Assembly: GCA_002727275.1 (NCBI GenBank)
Contig: PBWO01000004.1
Span: 1 to 31,526, forward strand
DNA: 31,526 nt
Direction of reading: 5' to 3'
Source: Methanobacteriota archaeon
GTDB taxonomy: Archaea; Thermoplasmatota; Poseidoniia; Poseidoniales; Thalassarchaeaceae
Below the pieces are notes generated by a model that saw only the letters and a list, made by a program, of their open reading frames with translations, ran no database searches and was not told where the DNA came from. Below are positions 7,376-16,234 of this stretch, one piece after another. How positions within the stretch are numbered: position 1 is the stretch's first letter; every line of letters begins with the position of its first letter. The position numbers and the translations under genes are program-made.

Positions 7376-10225
7376 ATGAGTGGTAGAATCATTGCTGTAA
7401 CTCTCACTTTGATGTTGGTTCTACCTGCCCAAATATCTACATCACTCCATACACCCGTTTTTGTAGCAAGTGTCGACCAGAAGGATAGTTCTCTCGATAT
7501 TCTAATGATGGGGAATTCTTACACCTCTAGTAATTCTCTATCTGTAAGATTGGACGGGATTCTGACTGATTCTGGCGAAGACGCTCAGGTCACTTCCCTT
7601 ACTAGTGGAGGATTGAAGTTGAGCGAGCATGCCGAGAGGGCAGCCACCCCTGGGCACTCTTGGAATACGAGTTTACAGCAACGGTTTGACTATGTTATTT
7701 TGCAGGACCAATCTCAGGTGCCGGGCCTTTCAATCGATACGGAATATTGGCAGGAAAGTCTGGCCGGACTGATTTATCTCAATCAAAGAGTCGAATCCCA
7801 AGGAGGGGAGACTATTCTTTTCATGACCTGGGGTAGAATGGAAGGAGATTGGCTGTATCCTGATTACTCAACCATGCAAGAAAATGTAACTCGCGGATAT
7901 GAAATGTACAATGAGAACATTACAAACTCGCAAAGGCCCACGTACATCGCCCCGGTAGGCTTGGCATTCAAGCACATCCATGACGCGGTGCAACAATCGG
8001 GCCTGAATGCAACGGATGGCCCTACGTCTTTCTCATCACTATACACGAGCGATGGTTCGCATCCTTCGATTGACGGCACATACCTTGCAGCCTGTGTAAT
8101 GCATTCCACGATAACCGGAGAGGCCGCCGTAGGTAGGGAATCTCCTAGTCAAATCTCACCTGAACGAACTTTGGAACTTCAACAGGCTGCTGATGCAACG
8201 GTATTCAATGAGACTCCAAACTACACTTATCCATGGCAGGTCGAAAGATCTGAAGTGAGGTTTGGGGCCGAATCGGGCTCGATTTTTGATATCTCTCCGG
8301 ATTCTTCTATTGGCCTCAATTTCAATTTCACCAATCACGCCGAGGTCGATGACTCTGCTCTGGTCTCAATCAATGGCCCCCAGGGCTGGCAGATGGCTTG
8401 GAGCTATCCTGAACAGATCTCGGATGGTCACCAATTCTTGGCCCCTTCGGACACTCCTCAATGGGTCCAATTCTCAGTAACTTCGCCGGCTGTCGAAGAA
8501 GGATTTCCTTTGGCTAATTCATTGCATCAATTTAGCATGCATCTGATTACTACAGACGGGTCACAAGATTGGTACAACTTTTCTCTAAGATATGGATTCC
8601 ATTACGGAGCCACAATTACTTCGGGAGGAGGTAATGCATCAATTTCTCCAGGCGAAGTAATTGGAGTATTTGTCGAAATAATGAATTTGGGCAATTCAGT
8701 TAGAGATCTATCTATCGCTATTGCACCAACCGATGAGAATGGCATAAGAATGGGAGATTCTGGACTTTCAATCTCATACGATGGTTGGGCAGCAATAGTG
8801 CTTAGCAAATCTGAATTGGACTCACTTTCACCTGGTAGCGAAGGTGCGGCTCAGATTCAGATTCAAGCGCCTGAACGCTATCCTGGAAGCCTTCAATTCG
8901 ACATTATTGCTTGGGATTCGGCTGATGATGATATGCCATCAATCGTTAGTCAGAGAGTGAGTATAGTGCCGCGCTCCGGTGGCCAGATGATGATTTCTGA
9001 CAACTCTTGCGGCACGGATACTTCCCCCGGAGAATCGTGTTCCGCGGCCATTGAAGTGGAAAATACCGGTGATGTCGTTTCTGTATTTTATCTAGACATT
9101 GGAGAGATTCCAGATTGGCTTGAAGTAGATTTGGAAAGTGAACAACTGAGTCTGGGTCCGGGTCAGTCGATGAGCGGAATAGATTTGACCTGTAAAGTAC
9201 GTAATGGCACTCAAGCAGACTTGTTGGCCGAATTCTCAATCTCCCTGTGGCTGGACGATTGGTCCCCTGCTAATTTGACATTCAGTGTGAGAGTGGGAGA
9301 ATATTACGAATGGGGCGTAGAGAGTTCCTCTTCGGTGCTTTCAGAAGACAATAACTTGTCATCGACATGGGTCTTGACTAATCTAGGAAATGGAGCAGAT
9401 GGATTGGTGGTTAGCATCAATTCTAATCTAGTCACTGAATTCGGATTGATTGTACCTTCGGGTGCTTCGGCGGACTCACTTACAGGAAATTCTCGTTCCT
9501 TTGAATTGATGGATATACCTCGTGGAGAATCGGTAGAATTCGTAGCTTGGATAATTGTACCCACAAAATCTCCAGTTGATTCCGAGTTGATTCTAACGGT
9601 AGAAGTCAGATCAATTAGAGATCCTTCCATAATTTTCACCGGATCTGACTCAGTCCTATTGGAAGGGCCCGAGATATTACCTGCGATTTGTTGCAAACCG
9701 TCATTCACACAGGAAGTAATTGATTGGCTAGAAGTATGGCATGAAGTAATCCTCGTTACCCTAGTAATTATTGTAGGTTCAATAGGGGTTGCAATCGCTC
9801 TTAGGAGAAGAAATGATTCTATGCAAGAAGGCAAAGATGTCGACGGGGGCCCGGTTGAGAGTGTTGAAGAATGGATGTCTAAATTCAATGAAGGAGGAGG
9901 GCGGGCGCCAGACTTGATCGAAAGTCCCGAGGTTTCGTCAAGAGTTTTTGCGGCGGAATTCCTCGAGAAGTCGGGAGGACTTGCAGAGAAGCCTAGACAG
10001 GGGCCGAGCGAAGAGGTAGTAGAACAAGCCAGTGAAATTCTCGATAAGTTCCAGACTGATGATGCACTGGATTCTGCAATGGAGATGGCAGACCAGATGA
10101 ATGAGGGAGAATTACCTCACCCAAGTAACGTAATGCTAGACCCCGCTGAGGCGGAGATTCGAAGGGTTGTTCCAAAGAAACGCAGAGATGATGATAGCCC
10201 GGCGGACTACGACCTAGAGATGTGA
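7376..10225 (+). CDS. Membrane-anchored SGNH/GDSL hydrolase with beta domains and cytoplasmic tail
   Basis: The ATG at 7376 is chosen because it begins a signal peptide (MSGRIIAVTLTLMLVLPAQI); the open frame extends upstream without coding character, and 7346 is an alternative ATG. The protein is 949 aa. Residues ~38-255 form an SGNH hydrolase domain: block I GNSYT with Ser48, the DYVILQDQSQ strand, and block V SDGSHPS with Asp226 and His229. This arrangement resembles DUF4886-type SGNH proteins, so a carbohydrate ester or other ester is the likely substrate class. Residues ~290-780 are beta-rich CARDB/NEW-like domains that repeatedly mention LGN/TGD turns. One transmembrane helix lies at ~787-806, followed by a ~140-residue charged cytoplasmic tail. 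Its last codon overlaps the start of rnhB (GTGA), indicating translational coupling. Confidence 0.8.
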   Translation: MSGRIIAVTLTLMLVLPAQISTSLHTPVFVASVDQKDSSLDILMMGNSYTSSNSLSVRLDGILTDSGEDAQVTSLTSGGLKLSEHAERAATPGHSWNTSLQQRFDYVILQDQSQVPGLSIDTEYWQESLAGLIYLNQRVESQGGETILFMTWGRMEGDWLYPDYSTMQENVTRGYEMYNENITNSQRPTYIAPVGLAFKHIHDAVQQSGLNATDGPTSFSSLYTSDGSHPSIDGTYLAACVMHSTITGEAAVGRESPSQISPERTLELQQAADATVFNETPNYTYPWQVERSEVRFGAESGSIFDISPDSSIGLNFNFTNHAEVDDSALVSINGPQGWQMAWSYPEQISDGHQFLAPSDTPQWVQFSVTSPAVEEGFPLANSLHQFSMHLITTDGSQDWYNFSLRYGFHYGATITSGGGNASISPGEVIGVFVEIMNLGNSVRDLSIAIAPTDENGIRMGDSGLSISYDGWAAIVLSKSELDSLSPGSEGAAQIQIQAPERYPGSLQFDIIAWDSADDDMPSIVSQRVSIVPRSGGQMMISDNSCGTDTSPGESCSAAIEVENTGDVVSVFYLDIGEIPDWLEVDLESEQLSLGPGQSMSGIDLTCKVRNGTQADLLAEFSISLWLDDWSPANLTFSVRVGEYYEWGVESSSSVLSEDNNLSSTWVLTNLGNGADGLVVSINSNLVTEFGLIVPSGASADSLTGNSRSFELMDIPRGESVEFVAWIIVPTKSPVDSELILTVEVRSIRDPSIIFTGSDSVLLEGPEILPAICCKPSFTQEVIDWLEVWHEVILVTLVIIVGSIGVAIALRRRNDSMQEGKDVDGGPVESVEEWMSKFNEGGGRAPDLIESPEVSSRVFAAEFLEKSGGLAEKPRQGPSEEVVEQASEILDKFQTDDALDSAMEMADQMNEGELPHPSNVMLDPAEAEIRRVVPKKRRDDDSPADYDLEM

Positions 10226-10956
10226 CTCGTCTAGTTATTGGTGTGGACGAAGCGGGAAGAGGCCCTGTGATTGGACCTTTGGTTGTATGTGCACTGTGCA
10301 TCCCACAATCTGATTATGAGACTTTACGTCAGATTGGGGCGAGAGACTCAAAGCAGTTGTCGCCAAAGAGACGAGAGGACATTGCATCTAGAATTCGTGA
10401 AGAGGCCGAATCTAGAGATTGGGGGATTGGGATTGCGATATGCGAGCCCTCTAGGATTGATTCAAACAGCCTACATTCCGACCTTAACAGACTGGAAGTA
10501 GAGTTGTTTGCCGAAGCAATAGAGTCGGCTTCTGAGAGTACTCAAGAGGGCATAATCATGGTCGACTCATGTGATACCGATGAATCAAGATTCTCAAGAA
10601 GAATTGCCGCTAGACTTGGTCAAGACTGGTCGAATTGGGAGATTGATTCTCGACACTCTATGGATTCGATAGATCCGGTTGCTGGGGGTGCCAGTATCCT
10701 AGCAAAAGTGAGTAGAGATGATTCCATCTCAAGAATCGAGCAAGAAGTGGGATTCACAATCGGTTCGGGATACCCATCTGATGGAGTTACTAGAGAAGCG
10801 GTGAGGAAGTTGGTATTGGGAGATTTTCCTCACACCGATCTGAGATGGAGTTGGTCAACGGTATCGGACCTCTGGAAAGAGGAACACAGTACCCCAGTAC
10901 CCACTAGGTTCGAAGATGAAAGTGTGGTTAGACAAACGATGCTTGACGAGTGGTGA
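10222..10956 (+). CDS. rnhB: Ribonuclease HII
   Basis: This 244-aa protein cleaves the RNA strand of RNA:DNA hybrids and incises at single ribonucleotides in DNA. The N-terminus carries VIGVDEAGRGPVIGPL with catalytic Asp9 and Glu10. Further acidic residues are Asp115 in IIMVDSCDT and probably Asp148 in the HSMDSIDPVAGGASILAKVSRD region, giving the type 2 DEDD set. The start is a GTG inside a GTGA overlap with the SGNH gene's stop, which fixes the start well. The length is typical of archaeal RNase HII. gltX follows after 47 bases if its ATG start is used. Confidence 0.95.
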   Translation: MTRLVIGVDEAGRGPVIGPLVVCALCIPQSDYETLRQIGARDSKQLSPKRREDIASRIREEAESRDWGIGIAICEPSRIDSNSLHSDLNRLEVELFAEAIESASESTQEGIIMVDSCDTDESRFSRRIAARLGQDWSNWEIDSRHSMDSIDPVAGGASILAKVSRDDSISRIEQEVGFTIGSGYPSDGVTREAVRKLVLGDFPHTDLRWSWSTVSDLWKEEHSTPVPTRFEDESVVRQTMLDEW

Positions 10957-11003
10957 GCGAGCGAAGCGTGAAATGCTGCATTTACACGGAAAGTCTCGTC
11001 ATC

Positions 11004-12713
11004 ATGTCTGAAAGTCATGGCTGGAGTCCCGAAGTGGCCTCTGCAGTACGGAAGTTTGCTCTTCAAAATGCATTGGAATACAATGGAGAAGGACAGGCCG
11101 GGAGCGTGCTTGGAAGACTGCTCGCAGAGAGGCCCGAGCTAAGGCCAGAGGCTAAGCGACTGATGAGTATAGTCTCCGAAGAAGTTGCAAGCGCGAACGC
11201 GATGGCCATCGACAAAGGAGTTGATGCTGTCAGGGCCGAGCTTGAGAGATCTGCCCCCGACGCTCTAGAAAGAGAGAAACATCGCAAGATCGAAGGTCTG
11301 AAGGAATTGCCGGGTAGTATTTCCTCAGTAGTTCTTAGATTCGCCCCCAATCCGAATGGGCCGCTGACTCTGGGCCACTCCAGAGGTGTTGTAATTAATT
11401 CCGAGTATGCAAAAATGCATGGTGGAAAGGTAGTTTTGAGATTCGACGATACCGACACCAGAGTAAAGCCGCCGCTTCCTGATGCGTATCAGTGGATTGA
11501 GGATGAGTATGAATGGCTTGCTGGTAGAACTGCGGATATCATTGTCCGCGCGAGTGATAGGATGCCCGTGTATCTTGAGTATGCGATTAAACTTCTTTCC
11601 GACGGACATTGCTACGTCTGCAGATGTCCCGCAGAAACATTCAGGAATTACAGGGAAACAAAGGAAGAGTGCCCCTGTCGTTTCAGAGATGTCGCAGAAA
11701 ACCTGTCCGATTGGGAGTCGATGAATGATGGCACATTCAGCGAAGGTGATGCCGTAGTTAGGGTTAGGACAGACATGACATTACCAAACCCAGCCCTGAG
11801 GGACTGGCCTGCATTGAGGATCCAACACACACCCCATCCCATGGTTGGAGATAGTTACCGGGTCTGGCCCCTTTTGGACTTCCAGAGTGCAATAGAGGAT
11901 TATGAGCAAGGAGTCACGCACATTGTTCGGGGCAAGGATCTAATGGACAGCACTAGAAAACAGACCCTACTGTATGAACATCTAGGCTGGAAGTATCCGG
12001 AGACCCTGTATTGGGGGAGAGTGAAAGTTCACGAATTCGGTGGCTTCTCGACTTCTTCTATGCGTGCCTCAATTGAAGCAGGAGAGCGCGAGGGGTGGAA
12101 TGATCTGCGCCTTCCCACCATCCAGTCACTTAGGCGCAGGGGATTTGATGCACAGGCACTAAGGGACTTCTGGGTAGACTTGGGTGTGACTCAGAAGGAT
12201 ATCTCTGTCTCTATGCAGACAATTGAGTCAATGAATTCTAGTACATTAGATGCTACGACGGAACGTCGAAGTTTCGTGGCAAATCCTGTTAGTCTGGACA
12301 TAGAAGACCATGTAGGAACTGTTGTCGAGTTGCCTAGGCATCCGGATGGTAAAATCGGCGGATTTAGGTCTTGGATCTTGTCTGATTCTTTCCACATCCA
12401 ACAATCAGATAGTGAAAGTGAGAGTCTGAGATTGAAGGAATTCGCCGATATCAGCATCTCAGGGTCGAAGGCAACAATTGATTCCCTTGACAGATCCGAT
12501 GATCGACCTATTGTTCAATGGCTTCCTGAGGGCATCGGGCGTGAAGCGGTCCTGCATGTCCCTGACAGAGATGAGATAGGAGAGATAGGGGGTTTTCTGG
12601 AGGATTTCGAACTCGAAGTTGGTACTGTGTATCAACTTGAGAGGATTGGTTTCGCCATGCTGGAAGATTTACCTGATGACGGTCCCGCTAAGCTCGTTTG
12701 GCTGCACGGCTAG
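11004..12713 (+). CDS. gltX: Glutamate--tRNA ligase, archaeal type
   Basis: The ATG at 11004 gives 569 aa beginning MSESHGWSPEVASAVRKFAL, typical of archaeal GluRS. Earlier GTGs at 10950 and 10953 would add 18 or 17 residues that overlap rnhB and look unlike the family. The class I signature is APNPNGPLTLGHSRG (HIGH equivalent near residues 123-126), followed by VLRFDDTDT. The zinc-site cysteines are in CYVCRC and CPCRF, and the KMSKS equivalent is FSTSSM near residues 349-352. The C-terminal anticodon-binding part is beta-rich as in GlnRS-like enzymes. It charges tRNA-Glu; many archaeal forms also mischarge tRNA-Gln, which is then amidated, but specificity cannot be read here. It sits in a plus-strand cluster with rnhB and two envelope proteins. 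Confidence 0.95.
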   Translation: MSESHGWSPEVASAVRKFALQNALEYNGEGQAGSVLGRLLAERPELRPEAKRLMSIVSEEVASANAMAIDKGVDAVRAELERSAPDALEREKHRKIEGLKELPGSISSVVLRFAPNPNGPLTLGHSRGVVINSEYAKMHGGKVVLRFDDTDTRVKPPLPDAYQWIEDEYEWLAGRTADIIVRASDRMPVYLEYAIKLLSDGHCYVCRCPAETFRNYRETKEECPCRFRDVAENLSDWESMNDGTFSEGDAVVRVRTDMTLPNPALRDWPALRIQHTPHPMVGDSYRVWPLLDFQSAIEDYEQGVTHIVRGKDLMDSTRKQTLLYEHLGWKYPETLYWGRVKVHEFGGFSTSSMRASIEAGEREGWNDLRLPTIQSLRRRGFDAQALRDFWVDLGVTQKDISVSMQTIESMNSSTLDATTERRSFVANPVSLDIEDHVGTVVELPRHPDGKIGGFRSWILSDSFHIQQSDSESESLRLKEFADISISGSKATIDSLDRSDDRPIVQWLPEGIGREAVLHVPDRDEIGEIGGFLEDFELEVGTVYQLERIGFAMLEDLPDDGPAKLVWLHG

Positions 12714-12800
12714 TGGATTCTCAGCAGCACTCCGAATATTGCCCGACAGGTCACCAAGTAGGCGTCGCATTGAAGGGTTGCAGGCTGGTCACCCAGTCTA

Positions 12801-14819
12801 ATGGATGGAGCGCGCTTACGTGCACTGACGCTGATTTCAGTGCTGCTGATGATGAGCGCGGCACCTCTAGCAACCTCAGCCCAAAGTGAGGTGACCTGCT
12901 GTAACTCAACTGACTTCAGACTATACTTGATGGGAGAATCCGATGATGGCTCTCTCACCCCATTCCAAGAGGATTTAGCCAGTGATTCCTCAGATTCCGA
13001 GTCTACTCTGGTTACTCCTTCAGTCCTAAGCGAAATCAAGGTCGGGACTTGGGAAGTAACCTGGGGTACAGAAGGTGCCTACGAGAATTCAACTTGGGAG
13101 CTTACTATTCCTTATGAGGTTCAAGGTGCAGCTGGAGTAACAATCAACTCAACTCTTGAAGTCAGGATTGGTGGCTCTTTCTATGAAGGCGATGGGGGGC
13201 TGAATCCTTTCCTTTCCGGATCTGGATCTCTACAGGTCAGCGTGGATGTCGGCTCAGGACAGGTGAATGATGGAGACAGAGTACAAATTTCACTCACAGT
13301 GAGGAATCTAATGTTCTCACAGCCTGGTGATGATGCTGGAGTTAGATTTTATTGGGGTTCTGAGGCGCACGACGCGCAAATCACGATGCGATTTCCACTA
13401 GTTGACATCGAGATGAAGGATGCCAGCGTTCTGGGTAATCTTGTGTATTTCCCCATTGTTCTGAAATCGGGATTTGACGACAGGATGTGGTCTGGTTCCA
13501 CTGGTGGCATCTCTGTTCAAGGCTCCCAAGTCAGTCAAATGCCAATAGCCACGGGAGTTGATGGCGGGGTCGAGGTTACCTTCTTCTGGGAAGCTCCTAA
13601 CGACTTTGAGTCAGGCACAATTACTGTTGACTTTTATCTGAACCCTCAAGATGGATTACAGATTACTGATACAAAAAACCACGACATTGTAATTGGCGAA
13701 GATGATGATGATGTAGGCGGATGGTATCCTGCAAATGAGCCCTTGAGAACTGGCGGATCTACTCTGGATTTGGAAATTAATGCCGAATGGGATGGTTACG
13801 AGGTCCATAGGGAGGCCATAATCAGATTCGATGGTTCGATGTCACAATGGATGCGTTGGGGACTTGATAACATTGGTAATCAAAGTCTTGGTTCAAACAG
13901 TTGGTGGCGAAATCTGAATTCATACTCAGACTCTGTTCCCTCCAATGATAGGCATAATGGAAGAGTGGATGATTCCGAGTTGTTGGCCTTGCAGGGTCAC
14001 TTGACCGGTTCGGCATCGAATCTGCGCTCTTTCATGTCAAATGGCCTTTATCTTGAGGTCGAGGCGATTCTTGGAGTCAATCCAATCGAATTGGGACCAA
14101 GCGAGATTACTGTCGACATGGGTGCCACTAGGGCTTTTAGTGCGGATGCAATTACCATTACAATTGATACCTCTTACAATTATGACTCATCCGAAGGAAC
14201 TAGGCAGATTCTCGTTGAGACTTTCGTAAGGGCCTCTCAGGATGAATATTGGACAGATGTTGGATTGACTGCGGAACTCAAATCGACACTGTTTGAAGAC
14301 CTTGGTGCAGTTGCCTCGGATGAGATACAATACAAACACAGAAGATGGATCGTCTTAGAAGCAATCACAATAGAAGAAGAAGATCTAGATCCAGACTTGG
14401 ACTTCAGAGTCGAGTATCAGCCGTCTGGATTCATCCTTTATGGCGTTTTGATCGGAGCAGCAATGTCAGTACTATTCCTTTCAATTGGAATTGGCTTTGC
14501 TATGTCTTTGACTAAGCGAAGAACAAGCGTGCCTGCTTTGGTCACAGTGGTGACTCTGGGATGTCTTTCTCTCGTAATTTATGTGCTGGGAATGCCTATG
14601 CCGATAGTGTTCGGCGTGTCTCTGGCCTCGGTATTTCTGGTCTTCCCGGTAGCGTTGGTTTCACCTAGGGATGAAACGGTTCAGAAGATGGCAAAACAAA
14701 TCCGAGGGCTTAGTATCACTTGCCCTGTTTGCTCTACAAAGGTAACAGTTGAGTCAGACGTTAGGCCCCTGAGAATGGAATGCCCTAGTTGCGAGAACAT
14801 GCTCAGGATAGAGGAATAA
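12801..14819 (+). CDS. Secreted-domain membrane protein with C-terminal cytoplasmic zinc ribbon
   Basis: This 672-aa protein is not assigned to a named family. It starts with a signal peptide (MDGARLRALTLISVLLMMSAAPLATSAQ), then a ~510-residue extracellular, Asp/Ser-rich, beta-strand-rich region with two early Cys (CC near 32). Three transmembrane helices lie at about 543-570, 578-598 and 601-621. The C-terminal cytoplasmic tail holds a four-cysteine zinc ribbon, CPVC and CPSC (Cys641, 644, 661, 664). The topology joins a large outer domain to a small cytoplasmic metal-binding module, so signalling or protein contact is possible but unproven. It is 87 bases downstream of gltX, and its end overlaps the convergent RecJ/Cdc45-like gene by 17 bases. 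Confidence 0.8.
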   Translation: MDGARLRALTLISVLLMMSAAPLATSAQSEVTCCNSTDFRLYLMGESDDGSLTPFQEDLASDSSDSESTLVTPSVLSEIKVGTWEVTWGTEGAYENSTWELTIPYEVQGAAGVTINSTLEVRIGGSFYEGDGGLNPFLSGSGSLQVSVDVGSGQVNDGDRVQISLTVRNLMFSQPGDDAGVRFYWGSEAHDAQITMRFPLVDIEMKDASVLGNLVYFPIVLKSGFDDRMWSGSTGGISVQGSQVSQMPIATGVDGGVEVTFFWEAPNDFESGTITVDFYLNPQDGLQITDTKNHDIVIGEDDDDVGGWYPANEPLRTGGSTLDLEINAEWDGYEVHREAIIRFDGSMSQWMRWGLDNIGNQSLGSNSWWRNLNSYSDSVPSNDRHNGRVDDSELLALQGHLTGSASNLRSFMSNGLYLEVEAILGVNPIELGPSEITVDMGATRAFSADAITITIDTSYNYDSSEGTRQILVETFVRASQDEYWTDVGLTAELKSTLFEDLGAVASDEIQYKHRRWIVLEAITIEEEDLDPDLDFRVEYQPSGFILYGVLIGAAMSVLFLSIGIGFAMSLTKRRTSVPALVTVVTLGCLSLVIYVLGMPMPIVFGVSLASVFLVFPVALVSPRDETVQKMAKQIRGLSITCPVCSTKVTVESDVRPLRMECPSCENMLRIEE

Positions 14820-15714
14820 TGCCCTCTCTGAGCAATGAATCGGTGACTTTTGTCGCAGCGACTGTGGCTGATTCACTCTTCCAGTTCGATGCTGCTGCAT
14901 CTATTTGTCCTGCTAAATCTGTAGACCAACCTGGGCCCATGACACAGTGCCAACCTATCTCTTCCAATCTTGCTGTTGAGGGGGTGCTAGAAGCAAGACT
15001 TGGGCGAATTAGGTGAGAAAGTGATCTTGCCCTTCCCTCCATATCCAAACTATCCCACCTAGAGGACACTGCTGCGAGTGCTTCTGGGTCGATCCAATTG
15101 TTTTGTGGGATGTGAGGATGTTGGACTTCGGGTAGTGGAACAACTCTAATTGAGCCGTCTTCAGTCAACAAATCTCTTAGTGCTGTATACACGGGATCAT
15201 AAGTCGTGTCTAGTGCAGAATTGAGCCAGTTTCCGGAAAGTGCCCATGGCCGCAATCTACGAGTCCTAGGGCCTTGGGGAGAGATCGCTTCGGCTAGTGC
15301 GTGGGCTTGAGTGACTGCAGTTAGTGGGCCCTTGCGAGCGTCCCCTTGGTGACCATGCAGTCCTTCAACAACAGTTCCGGATATTGAGAGAGAGAATGGA
15401 TTTTCAGTTAACTTGGAACCACTGTAATCTCCGGGGCCAAGGATATGAATCCAAGGAGGTTTTTCAGGAATTGTCATCTTGAATCTTCTCCTGTAAGGTA
15501 ACCCTGAGTCCAGCAACGCTGCTTCGATTGGGGCTATTGCTAGGGCACCTTGCAGCGAGGGCGCGGCGAGAAGGAGAATGGGAAGAGAACTACTTCGAAT
15601 ACAGTCAGCAGACCTAGACAATAAATCGGCAACCTCGGACAGTGGTTCTGACCCCAGAAGCGTGTGCACGGCGCTCCTAATTGTTGGAAGTACAAATCCT
15701 CTACGCCAAATCAC
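14803..15714 (-). CDS. Degenerate RecJ/Cdc45-like (DHH family) protein
   Basis: The GTG at 15714 is chosen because it forms a GTGA overlap with the uS15 stop; a TTG at 15753 would give a 316-aa form. The 303-aa protein follows uS15, where many archaea encode the RecJ-like GINS-associated nuclease. It keeps the order of segments of that family: a strand-helix start LPILLLAAPSLQGALAIAPIEAAL where the DxDG metal motif would be (here PSLQG, residues 52-56), a second strand IHILGPGD (89-96), GLHGHQGD (118-125) like the family's GaiGDmq, and RRLRPWALSG...YDPV (152-175) like its +RPL...DP segment. There is no DHH motif, and the protein is much shorter than the usual ~460-480 aa. If the assignment is right, it is a non-catalytic Cdc45-like replisome part. 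The assignment is inferred from synteny and weak motifs. Confidence 0.55.
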   Translation of the reverse strand: MIWRRGFVLPTIRSAVHTLLGSEPLSEVADLLSRSADCIRSSSLPILLLAAPSLQGALAIAPIEAALLDSGLPYRRRFKMTIPEKPPWIHILGPGDYSGSKLTENPFSLSISGTVVEGLHGHQGDARKGPLTAVTQAHALAEAISPQGPRTRRLRPWALSGNWLNSALDTTYDPVYTALRDLLTEDGSIRVVPLPEVQHPHIPQNNWIDPEALAAVSSRWDSLDMEGRARSLSHLIRPSLASSTPSTARLEEIGWHCVMGPGWSTDLAGQIDAAASNWKSESATVAATKVTDSLLREGIIPLS

Positions 15715-16166
15715 TCGACCATTAGTCGTAGTTGATCCTGTTTGTACACCCAATCTTGCGAGAGATGCCCTGTGCCGATGTAATACTTAGCCAGCCTTCG
15801 AATCTTTGACTCACAAAGGGCTAGTTGTCTGCGGTTGTGCAGATCTTTAGGGTTGGATGAAAGGTGATCAATCAAATTCAGAGCCTTCCTCATCAGATTC
15901 ATCAAGTCCTCAGGATATCTGCCGGTGATTCCATTTCGAGCCAGTGTTTCTGAAACTCTCTCTCCAGTGACTAAGCGAACATTAGGGACAGCATGACTGT
16001 CGCGTAGGATAGTTCCAATCATAGCAGTAGAATGACCCTCCTTTGCAAGATTGACTATCAATTCTTCAATCTCGGCCTTGTCGCTAGCCGACCATACTGG
16101 AACCTCCGAGGTATGCGGTTTAGTGGAGCCGCTCTTACCCTTGCCTCCACTGTGCATGCGTGACAT
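15711..16166 (-). CDS. rps15: 30S ribosomal protein uS15, archaeal type
   Basis: This 151-aa protein is the archaeal/eukaryotic S15 with its N-terminal extension: MSRMHSGGKGKSGSTKP is the conserved start, and the S15 core LSSNPKDLHNRRQLALCESKIRRLAKYY binds 16S rRNA helices in the platform of the small subunit. The start ATG at 16166 is supported by a GAGGTG ribosome-binding site six bases upstream. It lies between arcS (68 bases upstream) and the RecJ/Cdc45-like gene (4-base GTGA overlap downstream). The uS15-RecJ adjacency is conserved in archaea. Confidence 0.96.
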   Translation of the reverse strand: MSRMHSGGKGKSGSTKPHTSEVPVWSASDKAEIEELIVNLAKEGHSTAMIGTILRDSHAVPNVRLVTGERVSETLARNGITGRYPEDLMNLMRKALNLIDHLSSNPKDLHNRRQLALCESKIRRLAKYYIGTGHLSQDWVYKQDQLRLMVE

Positions 16167-16172
16167 ATCTTA

Positions 16173-16178
16173 CACCTC
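16173..16178 (-). promoter_or_regulatory. Ribosome-binding site of uS15
   Basis: On the minus strand, GAGGTG lies six bases before the ATG at 16166. It is complementary to the CACCUC end of archaeal 16S rRNA and fixes the first of two nearby ATGs (the other is at 16157) as the start. Confidence 0.6.
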
Positions 16179-16234
16179 GGCGACCGGGCGACCTGCTCTC
16201 CCTCTTTAATCGCTACGCAGTACTGGTGGGCTCC

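Noticed and set aside
9304..9888. 194-codon minus-strand frame antisense to the SGNH gene
   Set aside because: Composition is Ser/Thr/Ile low-complexity as expected of antisense to a beta-rich gene; the plus-strand frame carries signal peptide, domains and membrane helix.
10950..11003. GTG start adding 18 residues to GluRS
   Set aside because: The added residues (MVSERSVKCCIYTESLVI) overlap rnhB and do not resemble archaeal GluRS N-termini, while ATG 11004 does.
12714..12800. Possible tRNA or small RNA in the gltX-downstream spacer
   Set aside because: No acceptor-stem pairing or T-loop GTTCGA motif could be found in these 87 bases.
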